Notes: generated by a model from the sequence alone, not told the origin. 64,000 bases of DNA from Kaistella soli (GCF_019038595.1 NZ_JAHOPF010000001.1:62001-126000); one strand, 5' to 3'; counted from the stretch's first letter, positions 45,401 to 53,631 are shown. Numbers and translations: made by a program.

Positions 45401-46073
45401 GGCGGTTTTCTGTTTCTTCGTTCTTTGCCTCAAGCTCCTGCGTAAGTTTTGTTTTTTCGTTGAAGTCCTGCAGGACTTTGCGGTAAAAAACCAGCGTAAT
45501 GGTAATGGCCAGAAGCGCCGAAATAATGATCAGCCATGGCGTGTAGGAGGCAAACTGATCCATGGTTTCCGTGCGGGATTTCAGTATGGCCTGTTCTTCT
45601 TTCTGCATCACCGATACGGTGTTGCGGATTTCGTCCATGTATTTTTTTCCGCTCAGCAGCTGCTCAGGCTTTAGGGTGTTATGCTCTTTTTTGTAGTTCA
45701 GATTTCGGTCCAGAATATCGATTCTCGAGTCAATACTGCGCTGCAGTTTTTCCAGATTTTTGCTCTGAGTATGGGTGTTGGTCACTTCGGCAGATAATGC
45801 GTTGATGCCTTCTGATATTTGTTCTTTTGCATTATTATAGGGCTCCAGAAACCGAAGATCTCCGCTTAGCAGATAACCGCGCTGTCCGGTTTCAGCATCT
45901 TTTACCAGCGAAAAAACATGATCCAGATCCTGAATGATCCGGTTGCTGTTTTTCACCATCGAAGCACTGTCGATCAGGTTTTTAATACTGATATACGATG
46001 CCATCGAGCTTATAAATAAAAGGACCAAAGACAGTCCCAGTCCGTAAAGAAGATTATTTTTAAAATTCATCAT
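42489..46073 (-). CDS. Hybrid sensor histidine kinase: CHASE3, HAMP, GAF, HisKA, HATPase, three REC domains
   Basis: The 1194-residue membrane kinase has TM helices at about 8-30 and 176-198 bracketing a CHASE3-like periplasmic domain (DAETGQRGYLLSGD). A HAMP-like region (215-270), a GAF domain (about 290-440) and a long coiled coil (440-535) follow. HisKA has the phospho-His in FLANMSHELRTPLNS; the ATPase has DTGIGIP and GGTGLGLS. Three receivers are at about 800-915, 925-1040 and 1070-1190, each with its Asp (LLDIQLP, ILDMGVP, LMDMMMP). This layout recurs in stress-sensing kinases linked to CheB/CheR. Confidence 0.92.
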   Translation of the reverse strand: MMNFKNNLLYGLGLSLVLLFISSMASYISIKNLIDSASMVKNSNRIIQDLDHVFSLVKDAETGQRGYLLSGDLRFLEPYNNAKEQISEGINALSAEVTNTHTQSKNLEKLQRSIDSRIDILDRNLNYKKEHNTLKPEQLLSGKKYMDEIRNTVSVMQKEEQAILKSRTETMDQFASYTPWLIIISALLAITITLVFYRKVLQDFNEKTKLTQELEAKNEETENRLLAIEKVAAQISGGDYNILWDQNAQETLGSVAGPLNHMAESLQTSFKTLEEKEWLSSTIAQLNDRMMGDKSMEKLAANILDELTANTQSHVAAIYLQGEDNKLHLTGSYALADDAARKPLKIGEGISGEAFRSEKQIVVKDIPDHGVTISFATGNTKPRNIVALPITRYNLPLGVIELGAMHDYSARELEFLQAVAGNIGLAFYSAQSRIKLQELLEETQAQSEELQTQHSELENINDELEAQSQKLLASEEELRVQQEELMQSNQELEERTSLLEEKNALIEQHNIDIQQKSLELEQSTKYKSEFLANMSHELRTPLNSILLLSKLMTESEDLDDQYVEYAEVMQSSGQGLLTLIDEILDLSKIESGKMTLEIHEVPLNEITTDMQMLFNPMAKEKNLDLNIVTDAETAKNLHTDKLRLEQILKNLLSNAIKFTSEGSITLHISGDEAKGKVFFKVSDTGIGIPKDKIKMVFEAFQQADGSTQRKYGGTGLGLSISRELARLLGGEIQLKSTEGEGSEFTLVVPVNIDEAENLPAPVQEETPVYEAEEANTQPERFISDRIPQQIGDDRDDIQKGDKVILIIEDDTAFAKILMDFSRTKNYKVIVAVRGDAGIEMAQHYKPLAILLDIQLPVMDGWEVMEALKSNPETKPIPVHIMSSMKFKQESLLRGAVDFINKPFALEQMQEIFSKLENALNRSPKKVLIVEENEQHAKALSYFLRANNITTDIANNVSDSIESLHNREIDCVILDMGVPDRTAYETLETIKQNKGLEQLPIIVFTGKNLSKGEESRIKKYADSIVVKTAYSYQRILDEAGLFLHLVEEKNKKKHERISGSGNEGELRNILKDKTVLIADDDVRNIFSLTKALEIHGMKVIPAMDGKEALKALEKEPAIDVVLMDMMMPEMDGYETIREIRSDHQYKNLPVLAVTSKAMMGDREKCIAVGASDYISKPVDIDQLVSLLRVWLYDKI

Positions 46074-46079
46074 TGTTAC

Positions 46080-47207
46080 TTATTGATTTTTTTCCTTCTC
46101 AGGATTTACCGGTATTGTAAAATAAAATTCTGAGCCTTCACCGGGTGTGCTGTTAACGCCTACGGTTCCCCCATGTCTTTCTATGATTTCCTGACAGATA
46201 TAAAGCCCGATGCCCAGTCCCTGAAACCGTTCGGAAGTTTCCTCGATCCTGTAGAATTTGTCAAAGATTTTTTGTTGATGCTCCTCTGGCATGCCCATTC
46301 CGAAATCCCGTACCGAAAAGTAAATTTCATCCTCCCGTATCATGGAGCTGATGTGGATTTCTTCGGTGTCGGGTGCATATTTAATAGCATTGGTCATAAA
46401 ATTAATAATGACCTGTTCAATCCGCATTTCATCAGCGTAAACATTTCCTCCCGCATTTCCTTTCTTTACGAGTTTTATTTGGGGATTCGATTGCTGCATG
46501 ATTTCAAGAATATGGTCAAGCAGATGATCAAAAGGAAAATATTTTTTATTAAATTTTAATTTTCCGCTTTCAATTTTCGAAATATCCAGAAGATCCGCAA
46601 TGAGTACATTTAATTTTTCAACCTGATTCTGTACTTTATGCAGTCGGGTTCTTATCGTTTCAATGTCGTTTTTATCCAAACTCCGTTCCAAAAGCTGAAT
46701 GTATCCCTTAATGCTGGTCATCGGTGTTTTGAGTTCATGACTGGCGATGCTGATGAACTCATCTTTTTTCCGTTCTGCTTCTTTTCTGAACTCAATTTCT
46801 GCGCGCAGGGCTTTCTGCATTTCATTCAGGGCACGGCTTTGCTCATAAATTCTGTAGAAGGTTTTTACCTTCAGCAACAGGATATTCATATCAACCGGTT
46901 TGCTGATATAATCCAGGCCGCCGGAGGAATATCCTCTGGTAATAAGGTTGACATTGGAGCTGGCAGCGGATAGAAAAATGATGGCGGTTTCTTTTGCTCT
47001 GCTGTAACCCGAAATGGTTTCGGCGACTTCAAAACCATCCATTCCCGGCATCTGAACATCAAGAATGATCAGGACATAAGATTTTTTAAGTATTTTTTTC
47101 AGCGCTTCTTCCCCGGATGATGCGGTATCCACCTCAAAACCGTTTTTTTCGAGCACTTTTTTTAAGGAGATTATATTTTCTGGAGCATCATCTACGATCA
47201 GGATCAT
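46080..47207 (-). CDS. Hybrid response regulator/histidine kinase
   Basis: A 375-residue soluble protein with an N-terminal REC domain (phospho-Asp in LIILDVQMPGMDGFEV), a short linker helix, HisKA with FISIASHELKTPMTS, and a HATPase domain with DFGMGMP and GLGIGLYI. A REC-kinase fusion receives phosphate from another kinase and controls its own activity. First gene of the six-gene operon; six bases separate it from the CHASE3 kinase. Confidence 0.92.
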   Translation of the reverse strand: MILIVDDAPENIISLKKVLEKNGFEVDTASSGEEALKKILKKSYVLIILDVQMPGMDGFEVAETISGYSRAKETAIIFLSAASSNVNLITRGYSSGGLDYISKPVDMNILLLKVKTFYRIYEQSRALNEMQKALRAEIEFRKEAERKKDEFISIASHELKTPMTSIKGYIQLLERSLDKNDIETIRTRLHKVQNQVEKLNVLIADLLDISKIESGKLKFNKKYFPFDHLLDHILEIMQQSNPQIKLVKKGNAGGNVYADEMRIEQVIINFMTNAIKYAPDTEEIHISSMIREDEIYFSVRDFGMGMPEEHQQKIFDKFYRIEETSERFQGLGIGLYICQEIIERHGGTVGVNSTPGEGSEFYFTIPVNPEKEKNQ

Positions 47208-47326
47208 TTTTCAATAAATAAATTTAAAATTGAATACATAAGTCTTCAAATATATGAATTTTGAAACTTGTGTAAACCGGCAGTTTTCCGCCGGCCATAA
47301 TTTTTTTTGCGTTCGCTGATCATATT

Positions 47327-47773
47327 CTAATGAGGAAAAGCAAGAAGTTCTTTTTCAAGCCTGTCGAAGTTTTCCTCATTTTTCGGTGCAGCTAAACGCC
47401 GGATTTTATCACACGCTTCCCGTGTAGCAAAAATCATGCTGAAACTGATTTCAGTCTCGGTTTCGCTGATTTTTTTAAAACCGATTTCCATATCGAACAC
47501 CGGTTGGGAAATTCTGCTCCAGGTGATGAGGTGGTAAGGCTCCACCGTTTTAAACACCGATGAGTTTTCATAGTGGCCCTGCTCAGGCCCATGCATAGTA
47601 AGGATCCATCTGCCGCCTGGCCTCAGATCAAATTCGTGGATGGTGTTGGTAAATCCTTCAGGTCCCCACCAGTTCTTCAGGTGCTGGGGATCGGCAAATG
47701 CCTGGTAAACATGTTCTATTGGCGAATGTAAAATTCGTGAACTGAAAATTTTGCGGTCGGAGTCGGAGTTCAT
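47327..47773 (-). CDS. SRPBCC/AHSA1 domain protein
   Basis: A 148-residue START-like protein of the AHSA1 type. The pattern is IEHVYQAFADPQHLKNWWGPEGF, a central FDLRPGGRWILTMHGP and a TFEIGF-like strand, with a C-terminal amphipathic helix. These bind hydrophobic ligands or act as Hsp90 co-chaperones, but most are uncharacterised. Transcribed separately from the kinase operon, about 120 bases away. Confidence 0.85.
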   Translation of the reverse strand: MNSDSDRKIFSSRILHSPIEHVYQAFADPQHLKNWWGPEGFTNTIHEFDLRPGGRWILTMHGPEQGHYENSSVFKTVEPYHLITWSRISQPVFDMEIGFKKISETETEISFSMIFATREACDKIRRLAAPKNEENFDRLEKELLAFPH

Positions 47774-47826
47774 GGTCTCTCTTTTTTAAAATGAATTTCA
47801 ATACTTGTAATTTCTCAATATACGCG

Positions 47827-47888
47827 CGTTCTCACGCTCATCCTTAACCTCAACCTCAACCTTATCCTCAGCTTCAGCCTCAGCCTCA
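47827..47888. repeat. CCTCAA/CCTCAG hexamer array overlapping the Gfo/Idh stop
   Basis: Units such as CCTTAACCTCAACCTCAACC and CAGCCTCAGCCTCA run into the TGA stop of the dehydrogenase gene. It is the same class of repeat as at 39291, G-rich in the transcript. Confidence 0.85.
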
Positions 47889-48941
47889 AAAATAAACAAT
47901 GATTCCTTTTTCAGCACTTTCCAGAGCTGCTTCTATAATCCTCATATTCTGAATGATCTCACTTCCCGGTGAAGGCAGGTCGGCGCCGAAAACAAGGTGT
48001 TCATAGATCTGCTCATAATAATGCATATAATTTCCCGGCTGACTGAGGGTGATGAGTCTTTCCCACATGGAACTTTCATTAAAATAATGAAGAATTCCGT
48101 CGGTTTCATGAAGAGGTTCAGTCCAGTCTTCCCCAAAGGTGGGAATGGCGCCGGCAACCAGTTCATCTTCCTGCCTGTCGGTTCTTTCCTGTAAAAAACT
48201 TCCTTTATCACCGTGCAGAACATACGCATAATGTGCCTCCTTGCTGAACACTGACGATTTCAGCCTTACCCTGAGCTCATTTTTGTAATAAAGAATGACT
48301 TCAAAATAATCATTAGCGTACGCTGTTCCTTTCATGGAAAATACATCGGCAAAAAGTTTTTCCGGGAAACCGAACAGCTGTGTGGCCTGATCGATGAGGT
48401 GAGATCCAAGATCATGAAGCGATCCCGATCCTCTCTGTGCCGGATTTTCTTTATGGTCTTTTCCGCTGGCCTGGGTGCGGAACCGGTCAAAACGGATTTC
48501 GGCTTCTTTCAGATTTCCGAGTTTTCCTTCTTCCATAATTTTTTTTACCTGAAGATAATCCCTGTCGAATCTGCGGTTCTGATAAACACTCAGGAAAAGG
48601 TTTTTCTCTTCCGCAAGCCTTACCAGTTCTTCCGCTTGCTCAACATTAACGGTAAACGGTTTTTCAACAATGACATTTTTTCCCGCTTCTAAAGCTGATT
48701 TTGCATATTCAAAATGCGTCTGAACGGGTGTATTCACCACAACCAGATCAACGTCAGCATGCTGAAGCATCTCTTCTACAGACCGGTAAACCGTCGCATC
48801 AGGATACTGGGATTTGGATTCTTCTTTCGATCTTTCAACCACCGCAGACATAAAAAATCCCGGATGTTCTTTTAAAAAGGGAGCATGAAAAACTTTCCCG
48901 CTCATTCCGAAGGCACAGAGCCCCACTTTTACCAGTTGCAT
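47886..48941 (-). CDS. Gfo/Idh/MocA family oxidoreductase
   Basis: A 351-residue NAD(P)-dependent dehydrogenase. The Rossmann start is VKVGLCAFGMSGKVFHAPFL, the nicotinamide-side motif is GKNVIVEKPFTVNVEQAEEL with the EKP catalytic lysine, and the C-terminal half is a mixed sheet including GSGSLHDLGSHLIDQA. The ATG at 48941 removes six unlikely residues. Members reduce or oxidise sugars and cyclitols, often as YdgJ-type scyllo-inositol dehydrogenases; substrate not known here. Confidence 0.88.
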   Translation of the reverse strand: MQLVKVGLCAFGMSGKVFHAPFLKEHPGFFMSAVVERSKEESKSQYPDATVYRSVEEMLQHADVDLVVVNTPVQTHFEYAKSALEAGKNVIVEKPFTVNVEQAEELVRLAEEKNLFLSVYQNRRFDRDYLQVKKIMEEGKLGNLKEAEIRFDRFRTQASGKDHKENPAQRGSGSLHDLGSHLIDQATQLFGFPEKLFADVFSMKGTAYANDYFEVILYYKNELRVRLKSSVFSKEAHYAYVLHGDKGSFLQERTDRQEDELVAGAIPTFGEDWTEPLHETDGILHYFNESSMWERLITLSQPGNYMHYYEQIYEHLVFGADLPSPGSEIIQNMRIIEAALESAEKGIIVYF

Positions 48942-49358
48942 ACTTCTAATTTTAAACAAATGTATTGAGAAATACCGGTTTTTAAATGGATGTAATGTTT
49001 AAATGATCTTTAAATGACGTTTAAGTCAATCTTAAAAAGGAGGTTTTTCGGACCTGAAACCGGGCTTTCTTTTATCCATTATGGCGGTGAAAATCCATTT
49101 TTTTCCTGGCTTAAGGATGGAAAAACGATGGGCAGCGGACAGCTTGAACCTAAACTGAAAGAAAAAAAGAGTCTTCAGGTTTCTCAGGAATATATTTTAT
49201 TTCATTGATTATCATGAAGATATCCGATTCAAACGGTTACAAACGATAATAAGCAGTTCTCTACCGGCTAATTTTCACAGACCGGTGAATCTTTGCATCA
49301 GAGATTCGGGGAAAATCAGTGAGACCCGTTTCTGATGTTTAATTAAAAATTTAAAGCC
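48942..49358. other. Intergenic region between the dehydrogenase and ssb
   Basis: A 64-codon open frame (49014-49208) lacks family features and a convincing ribosome site, so I do not call it. The segment TGAATCTTTG near 49285 could be part of the ssb promoter. Nothing else is evident. Confidence 0.5.
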
Positions 49359-49688
49359 ATGTCACTAAGAAACAAAGTTACCTTGATTGGTAGAACAGGT
49401 AAAGAAGTGGAAATCGTAAACTTCGAAAACGGAAAATTAGCAAAAGTAAGCCTTGCAACAACAGATCATTACACCAACGCCCTCGGCGAAAAAGTGGAGG
49501 AAACGCAGTGGCATAATCTGGTAGTGAACGGCAAACTGGCCGACATTATGGAAAAATATGTGGACAAAGGAAAGGAAATTGCCGTGGAAGGTAAAATAGT
49601 TTACCGGAACTGGGATGATAAAGATGGGGTGAAACACTACTTCACCGAAATCCGTGTCGACCAGATGGTCATGCTTGGCAGTAAATAA
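49359..49688 (+). CDS. ssb: Single-stranded DNA-binding protein, short form
   Basis: A 109-residue protein consisting of one OB fold: MSLRNKVTLIGRTGKEVEI, the ETQWHNLVVNGKLADIMEKYV segment, GKEIAVEGKIVYRNWDDKDG and a final strand TEIRVDQMVMLGSK. It lacks the long linker and acidic DIPF-like tip through which housekeeping SSB recruits partners. It is probably a secondary SSB used in stress or recombination. A strong hairpin follows. Confidence 0.9.
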   Translation: MSLRNKVTLIGRTGKEVEIVNFENGKLAKVSLATTDHYTNALGEKVEETQWHNLVVNGKLADIMEKYVDKGKEIAVEGKIVYRNWDDKDGVKHYFTEIRVDQMVMLGSK

Positions 49689-49696
49689 CAGATTTA

Positions 49697-49747
49697 CTCT
49701 GTCAAAGCCCTTTAAAATTTAGTTTTTATAGGCTTTGACAGAGTTTT
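49697..49747 (+). terminator. Hairpin terminator after ssb
   Basis: CTCTGTCAAAGCC and GGCTTTGACAGAG form a perfect 13-bp stem around a 21-base AT-rich loop, followed by TTTT. Confidence 0.75.
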
Positions 49748-49770
49748 CCAAATTCTAAAAACACAAAACC

Positions 49771-50220
49771 ATGAAAGTAAAAGTTTTAAAAGTACGGTTG
49801 TCAGATGAATTCATCACTTACGACCAAAGTGTTCTCGACCGTTTCCTGAAGGAAAACAACGTGCTGAAATTTGAATCGGCGTTCGTAAAAGACGAGGAAA
49901 GTTACTGGTCGGTGATTCTGTATTATGAAGAACCCAAAATGGCCGTTAATGACGCCAGAAATCAGAAATATTCCGTGGAGATCGGTGAGAAACTTAATTC
50001 GGATGAAATTAAAATTCTCGATTCCCTGAAGCTTTGGAGAACTGAGAAAGCAAAAAACCAGAATCTCCCCGTCTATTTTATCGCGACCAATAAGGAACTG
50101 CTTTCCATCGCCAAATACAAACCTGCCAAAAAAGAGGAATTACTCGAGATCAAAGGTTTCGGCAAGCATAAAATCGAAAATTATGGGGAGGAAATCATTG
50201 AGATTTTGGAAAGTGTCTGA
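49771..50220 (+). CDS. HRDC domain protein
   Basis: A 149-residue protein. The C-terminal 80 residues (LDSLKLWRTEKAKNQNLP, then VYFIATNKELLSIA and LLEIKGFGKHKIENYGEEI) form an HRDC domain, the nucleic-acid-binding helical bundle at the end of RecQ helicases. The N-terminal 70 residues (VLDRFLKENNVLKFESAFV) are a small alpha/beta module I cannot name. Its position after ssb suggests a role in DNA transactions, but the two are separated by a terminator. Confidence 0.85.
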   Translation: MKVKVLKVRLSDEFITYDQSVLDRFLKENNVLKFESAFVKDEESYWSVILYYEEPKMAVNDARNQKYSVEIGEKLNSDEIKILDSLKLWRTEKAKNQNLPVYFIATNKELLSIAKYKPAKKEELLEIKGFGKHKIENYGEEIIEILESV

Positions 50221-50229
50221 ATGCATTCC

Positions 50230-50264
50230 GCCCATTTCTGTATCTGATGGGGATGGGCTTTTTT
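50230..50264 (+). terminator. Terminator of the HRDC gene
   Basis: GCCCAT and ATGGGC with a following TTTTTT tract just after the stop; the loop is long, so the call is moderate. Confidence 0.5.
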
Positions 50265-50326
50265 ATTCCTGAAATAAATGAAAGTATAGCAAACTTCTTT
50301 TTATTTTTGTAGAAGATTTTTGATGG

Positions 50327-50893
50327 ATGGACCAATACAATTCTTTTTTAAGAAAACATATTTCTGAATTTTACGACCTTACAGAAGAAGAATGGAATTT
50401 TGTTTCGGAGTTTTTTACTTTAAAGAAACTTCGGAAACATCAGTTCCTCATACAGCAGGGGCAACAGGTACAGGAAGAGTTTTTAATCGTTTCGGGTTTG
50501 GTGAAATCGTATGAGATTGATGAAAACGGAAAAGAAGTCATCATACAGTTTGCGAAGGAAAACTATTGGGTAAGCGATTATTTTGCGTTTCAGTTTCACC
50601 AGCCTGCAACCATGAATGTCGACTGTGTGGAAGACTGTACCTTTCTCGCGCTTTCATTTGAGAACCGCGAAATCATCTGTGAAAAAATTCATAAGATGGC
50701 CAATTTTTTCCGGAAAAAATCCAACAGGGGCTTTATAGGGCTTCAGCAAAGGGTACTGTCACTGATGAAAGAAACTGCAGAAGAGCGCTATACACAGCTC
50801 CTTGACAAAGATCCGGATCTGATACAGCGTGTTCCGAAGAAAATGCTGGCCGCATTTCTGGGGGTAAGCCGCGAAACCTTGAGCCGCTTCTGA
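50327..50893 (+). CDS. Crp/Fnr family transcriptional regulator
   Basis: A 188-residue protein with a cyclic-nucleotide-binding-type beta roll (KHQFLIQQGQQVQEEFLIVSG) and a C-terminal helix-turn-helix (RVPKKMLAAFLGVSRETLSRF) that ends right at the recognition helix. No Fe-S cysteines. The ATG at 50327 is used; an overlapping ATG at 50323 is out of frame. The intergenic region to the mdaB-like gene contains palindromes with the GTGA-TCAC half sites expected for this family. Confidence 0.88.
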   Translation: MDQYNSFLRKHISEFYDLTEEEWNFVSEFFTLKKLRKHQFLIQQGQQVQEEFLIVSGLVKSYEIDENGKEVIIQFAKENYWVSDYFAFQFHQPATMNVDCVEDCTFLALSFENREIICEKIHKMANFFRKKSNRGFIGLQQRVLSLMKETAEERYTQLLDKDPDLIQRVPKKMLAAFLGVSRETLSRF

Positions 50894-50917
50894 TTCCTAG
50901 CCTGCACTCCTCCGCAA

Positions 50918-50954
50918 AAGTGAGGTACATCACTTCAAAATGGTGATTCATCAC
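50918..50954. promoter_or_regulatory. Tandem Crp-type operators upstream of the mdaB-like gene
   Basis: AAGTGAGGTACATCACTT (50918-50935) is a GTGA-N6-TCAC site with perfect 6-bp arms. GTGATTCATCAC (50943-50954) is a second dyad with a 4-base centre. They lie 76-57 bases before the ATG at 51011, just behind the Crp gene. Confidence 0.65.
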
Positions 50955-51010
50955 ATTTTTTTTTACCTTGCACCATCCGACCTTTGCATCATAATTATAA
51001 AAAGAATAGG

Positions 51011-51619
51011 ATGAAAAAAATACTGGTCATCAATGCAGGACAGAATTTCGGGCACAGCGGCGGAAAATTCAATCAGACCGTTACAGACAAAACCGAAAGT
51101 TTTTTCAGAGGGATTCCGGGAGTGGAAGTAAAAATTACGCATACCGATTCAGATTATAATCCGGATGAAGAAGTGGAAAAATTGGTGTGGGCAGATTATA
51201 TTATTTACCACACGCCCATCTGGTGGTTTCAGCTTCCTCACGGTTTCAAAAAATATATAGACGAAGTTTTCACCGCAGGCCATCAGAAGGGCATTTACAG
51301 CAGCGACGGACGTTCCAGACAAAATCCGGAAATTAATTACGGCACGGGCGGAATGCTCGCAGGCAGAAAATATATGCTGACCACCAGTTGGAATGCCCCG
51401 GAAACAGCATTCACCATTCCGGGAGAGTTTTTCAATGAAACATCGGTCGATGACGGTCCGCTTTTCGGTTTTCACAGAATGAACGCTTTTGTAAGTTTAG
51501 AAAGAGTAGCAGGTTTTCATTTCCATGATATTGAAAAAAACGCCGATGTCCCCAATGATATGTTGCGCTATGAAAATCATCTGAAATCTGTTTTCGAAGA
51601 AGAACTTTGCGTGCAGTAA
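51011..51619 (+). CDS. mdaB: MdaB-like NAD(P)H:quinone oxidoreductase (flavodoxin fold)
   Basis: A 202-residue flavodoxin-fold protein. KKILVINAGQNFGHSGGKFN binds the FMN/FAD phosphate; HTPIWWFQLPHGFKKYIDEVF and GTGGMLAGRKYMLTTSWNAP are MdaB/NQO signatures. These enzymes perform two-electron quinone reduction and protect against redox cycling. The ATG at 51011 gives the family N-terminus. Two Crp-type operators precede it, so the adjacent regulator probably controls it. Confidence 0.88.
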   Translation: MKKILVINAGQNFGHSGGKFNQTVTDKTESFFRGIPGVEVKITHTDSDYNPDEEVEKLVWADYIIYHTPIWWFQLPHGFKKYIDEVFTAGHQKGIYSSDGRSRQNPEINYGTGGMLAGRKYMLTTSWNAPETAFTIPGEFFNETSVDDGPLFGFHRMNAFVSLERVAGFHFHDIEKNADVPNDMLRYENHLKSVFEEELCVQ

Positions 51620-51629
51620 GAACTGCGGG

Positions 51630-51658
51630 CTGCTTCCTTTACAGAAGCAGTTTTTTTT
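51630..51658 (+). terminator. Terminator of the mdaB-like gene
   Basis: CTGCTTC and GAAGCAG form a stem directly followed by eight Ts. Confidence 0.85.
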
Positions 51659-51740
51659 ATTTAAAGCCGTCAGCTTGAAAATTGAAGCTGCACTTTCATG
51701 AATAGTTTGCCGATATCCTGACAGAGAAAAATGAAATCCT

Positions 51741-51748
51741 TATTTTTG
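51741..51748 (+). promoter_or_regulatory. Putative -7 box of hisS
   Basis: TATTTTTG matches TAnnTTTG and lies 52 bases before the hisS ATG. Confidence 0.45.
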
Positions 51749-51800
51749 CAAACGGAAGCAAGAAATATTGCTCATTACTTATTACGCATTACCCATCAGT

Positions 51801-53162
51801 ATGAAGCCAAGTTTAGCCAAAGGTACCCGCGATTTTACCGCAAAGGAAGTCATCAGCAGGAGAGCCATCATCAATACATTACAGAAAAACTTTGAACTTT
51901 TCGGTTTCCAGCCACTGGAAACTCCGAGTTTCGAAAACCTTTCCACACTCACCGGTAAATATGGGGAGGAAGGCGACCGTCTGATTTTTAAGATCCTTAA
52001 TTCCGGCGATTACGCTTCCAAAACCACGGACGAAGACTGGCAGGCTAAAAATTCCCAGAAACTGATTTCCCAGATCTCAGAAAAAGCGCTCCGTTACGAT
52101 CTTACGGTTCCGTTTGCACGTTTCGTGGCAATGAACCACGGGCAGATGGTATTCCCGTTCAAGAGATATCAGATTCAGCCGGTTTGGCGTGCGGACCGTC
52201 CTCAGAAAGGGCGTTTCCGAGAATTTTATCAGTGTGACGCCGATGTGGTGGGGAGCGAAAGTCTGTGGCAGGAAGTAGAGCTGGTGCAGCTGTATCTGAA
52301 ATCATTCGGTGAACTGAAAATCCCTGTGACCATACATCTGAACAACCGGAAAATTCTTTCAGGTTTGGCGGAATATGCAGGGATTTCCGAACAGCTTATT
52401 GATTTTACAGTGGCGCTCGACAAGCTCGATAAAATCGGGAAAGACGGAGTGGTAAAAGAGCTTCTGGAGAAAAATATCTCACAGGAATCTGTTGATAAAC
52501 TTGATTTCCTTTTCAGCCAGAGTAATGATGCGCTTAAAAATGTATTAGAGCTGAAATCGAAATTCGAAGAAAATGAAACCGGAACCGCAGGCGTGAATGA
52601 GCTGGAATTCGTTCTGACCCAATGCCTGGAACTGGGGATTTCTGCAGAGAACCTCAAATTTGATATTACCCTCGCCAGAGGACTCGATTATTACACCGGA
52701 GCCATCTTTGAAGTGAAAGCCAACGGTGTCGCCATGGGCTCCATCGGCGGTGGCGGAAGATATGACAACCTTACCGAAGTATTCGGCGTGAAAAATATCC
52801 CCGGTATCGGAATTTCATTTGGTTTGGATAGAATTTATCTCGTCATGGAAGAACTTAGATTATTCCCTGAAAGCAATGAGATTTCAGTGAAATATCTGTT
52901 TGCCAATTACGGAGATAACGAAGCCGTGGAAGCTTTGAAAATTATTGCAAAACTTCGCGCAAAGGGAATCTCTGCCGAACTTTATCCTGAATCCTCCAAA
53001 CTGAAAAAACAGTTTACTTACGCTGAGAAAAAAGGAATCCCAAATTTGGTGTTCTTCGGGGAACAGGAGATTGCGGAAGGAAATATTACAGTGAAAAATC
53101 TGGCAGACGGCGAACAGAAAACCGTTGCGATTGAAGAATTTTTAAATCAACCTCAACTTTAA
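51801..53162 (+). CDS. hisS: Histidyl-tRNA synthetase
   Basis: A 453-residue class II synthetase. It begins [17 protein letters not shown] with the KGTRDF start of HisRS. Motif 2 ([20 protein letters not shown]), the HisA motif [15 protein letters not shown] and motif 3 ([13 protein letters not shown]) are all present, followed by the C-terminal anticodon-binding domain. The ATG at 51801 is chosen; the frame is open 11 codons further up without a ribosome site. The EamA gene starts 11 bases after the stop. Confidence 0.95.
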   Translation: MKPSLAKGTRDFTAKEVISRRAIINTLQKNFELFGFQPLETPSFENLSTLTGKYGEEGDRLIFKILNSGDYASKTTDEDWQAKNSQKLISQISEKALRYDLTVPFARFVAMNHGQMVFPFKRYQIQPVWRADRPQKGRFREFYQCDADVVGSESLWQEVELVQLYLKSFGELKIPVTIHLNNRKILSGLAEYAGISEQLIDFTVALDKLDKIGKDGVVKELLEKNISQESVDKLDFLFSQSNDALKNVLELKSKFEENETGTAGVNELEFVLTQCLELGISAENLKFDITLARGLDYYTGAIFEVKANGVAMGSIGGGGRYDNLTEVFGVKNIPGIGISFGLDRIYLVMEELRLFPESNEISVKYLFANYGDNEAVEALKIIAKLRAKGISAELYPESSKLKKQFTYAEKKGIPNLVFFGEQEIAEGNITVKNLADGEQKTVAIEEFLNQPQL

Positions 53163-53172
53163 CCTTAATATC

Positions 53173-53589
53173 ATGTGGTGGATTTATGCTTTGTTATCAG
53201 CGTTTTTCGCGTCATTGACCGCCATTTTTGCTAAAATTGGGGTTGAAAATGTGAACTCCAATCTCGCCACAGCAATCCGCACGGTGGTGGTTTTGGTTAT
53301 GATCTGGCTGATTGTTTTCTGGAAAGATGAAGTGAGGGGAATTACCGAACTTTCCCGTCGAACATGGTTTTTTCTCACCATTTCCGGCGTGGCCACCGGG
53401 CTTTCCTGGATTTTCTATTTCAAAGCGCTGCAGATGGGCGAAGTCTCCAAAGTGGCAGGAATTGATAAACTCAGTCTCGCGCTGACCATTGTTTTTGCGG
53501 TGATCTTTTTAGGAGAAACCCTAACCTGGAAAACCGCAGTGGGAGCGGGTTTAATAATCGCAGGAACTTTATTTTTGATCTGGAAGTAA
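53173..53589 (+). CDS. EamA/DMT-type membrane protein, half-size
   Basis: A 138-residue membrane protein with about five helices. It covers one EamA repeat: the start WWIYALLSAFFASLTAIFAKIG, the central WIFYFKALQMGEVSKVAGIDKLS and the end TWKTAVGAGLIIAGTLFLIW. Half-size DMT proteins must dimerise to form a transporter. Substrate unknown. Probably co-transcribed with hisS. Confidence 0.88.
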   Translation: MWWIYALLSAFFASLTAIFAKIGVENVNSNLATAIRTVVVLVMIWLIVFWKDEVRGITELSRRTWFFLTISGVATGLSWIFYFKALQMGEVSKVAGIDKLSLALTIVFAVIFLGETLTWKTAVGAGLIIAGTLFLIWK

Positions 53590-53631
53590 GCAGCGGATCA
53601 TATTTACTGCTGAGTTGCTGAAACTGAAAGA

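Noticed and set aside
49014..49208. 64-codon open frame between the dehydrogenase and ssb genes
   Set aside because: No recognisable features, no ribosome site; likely chance.
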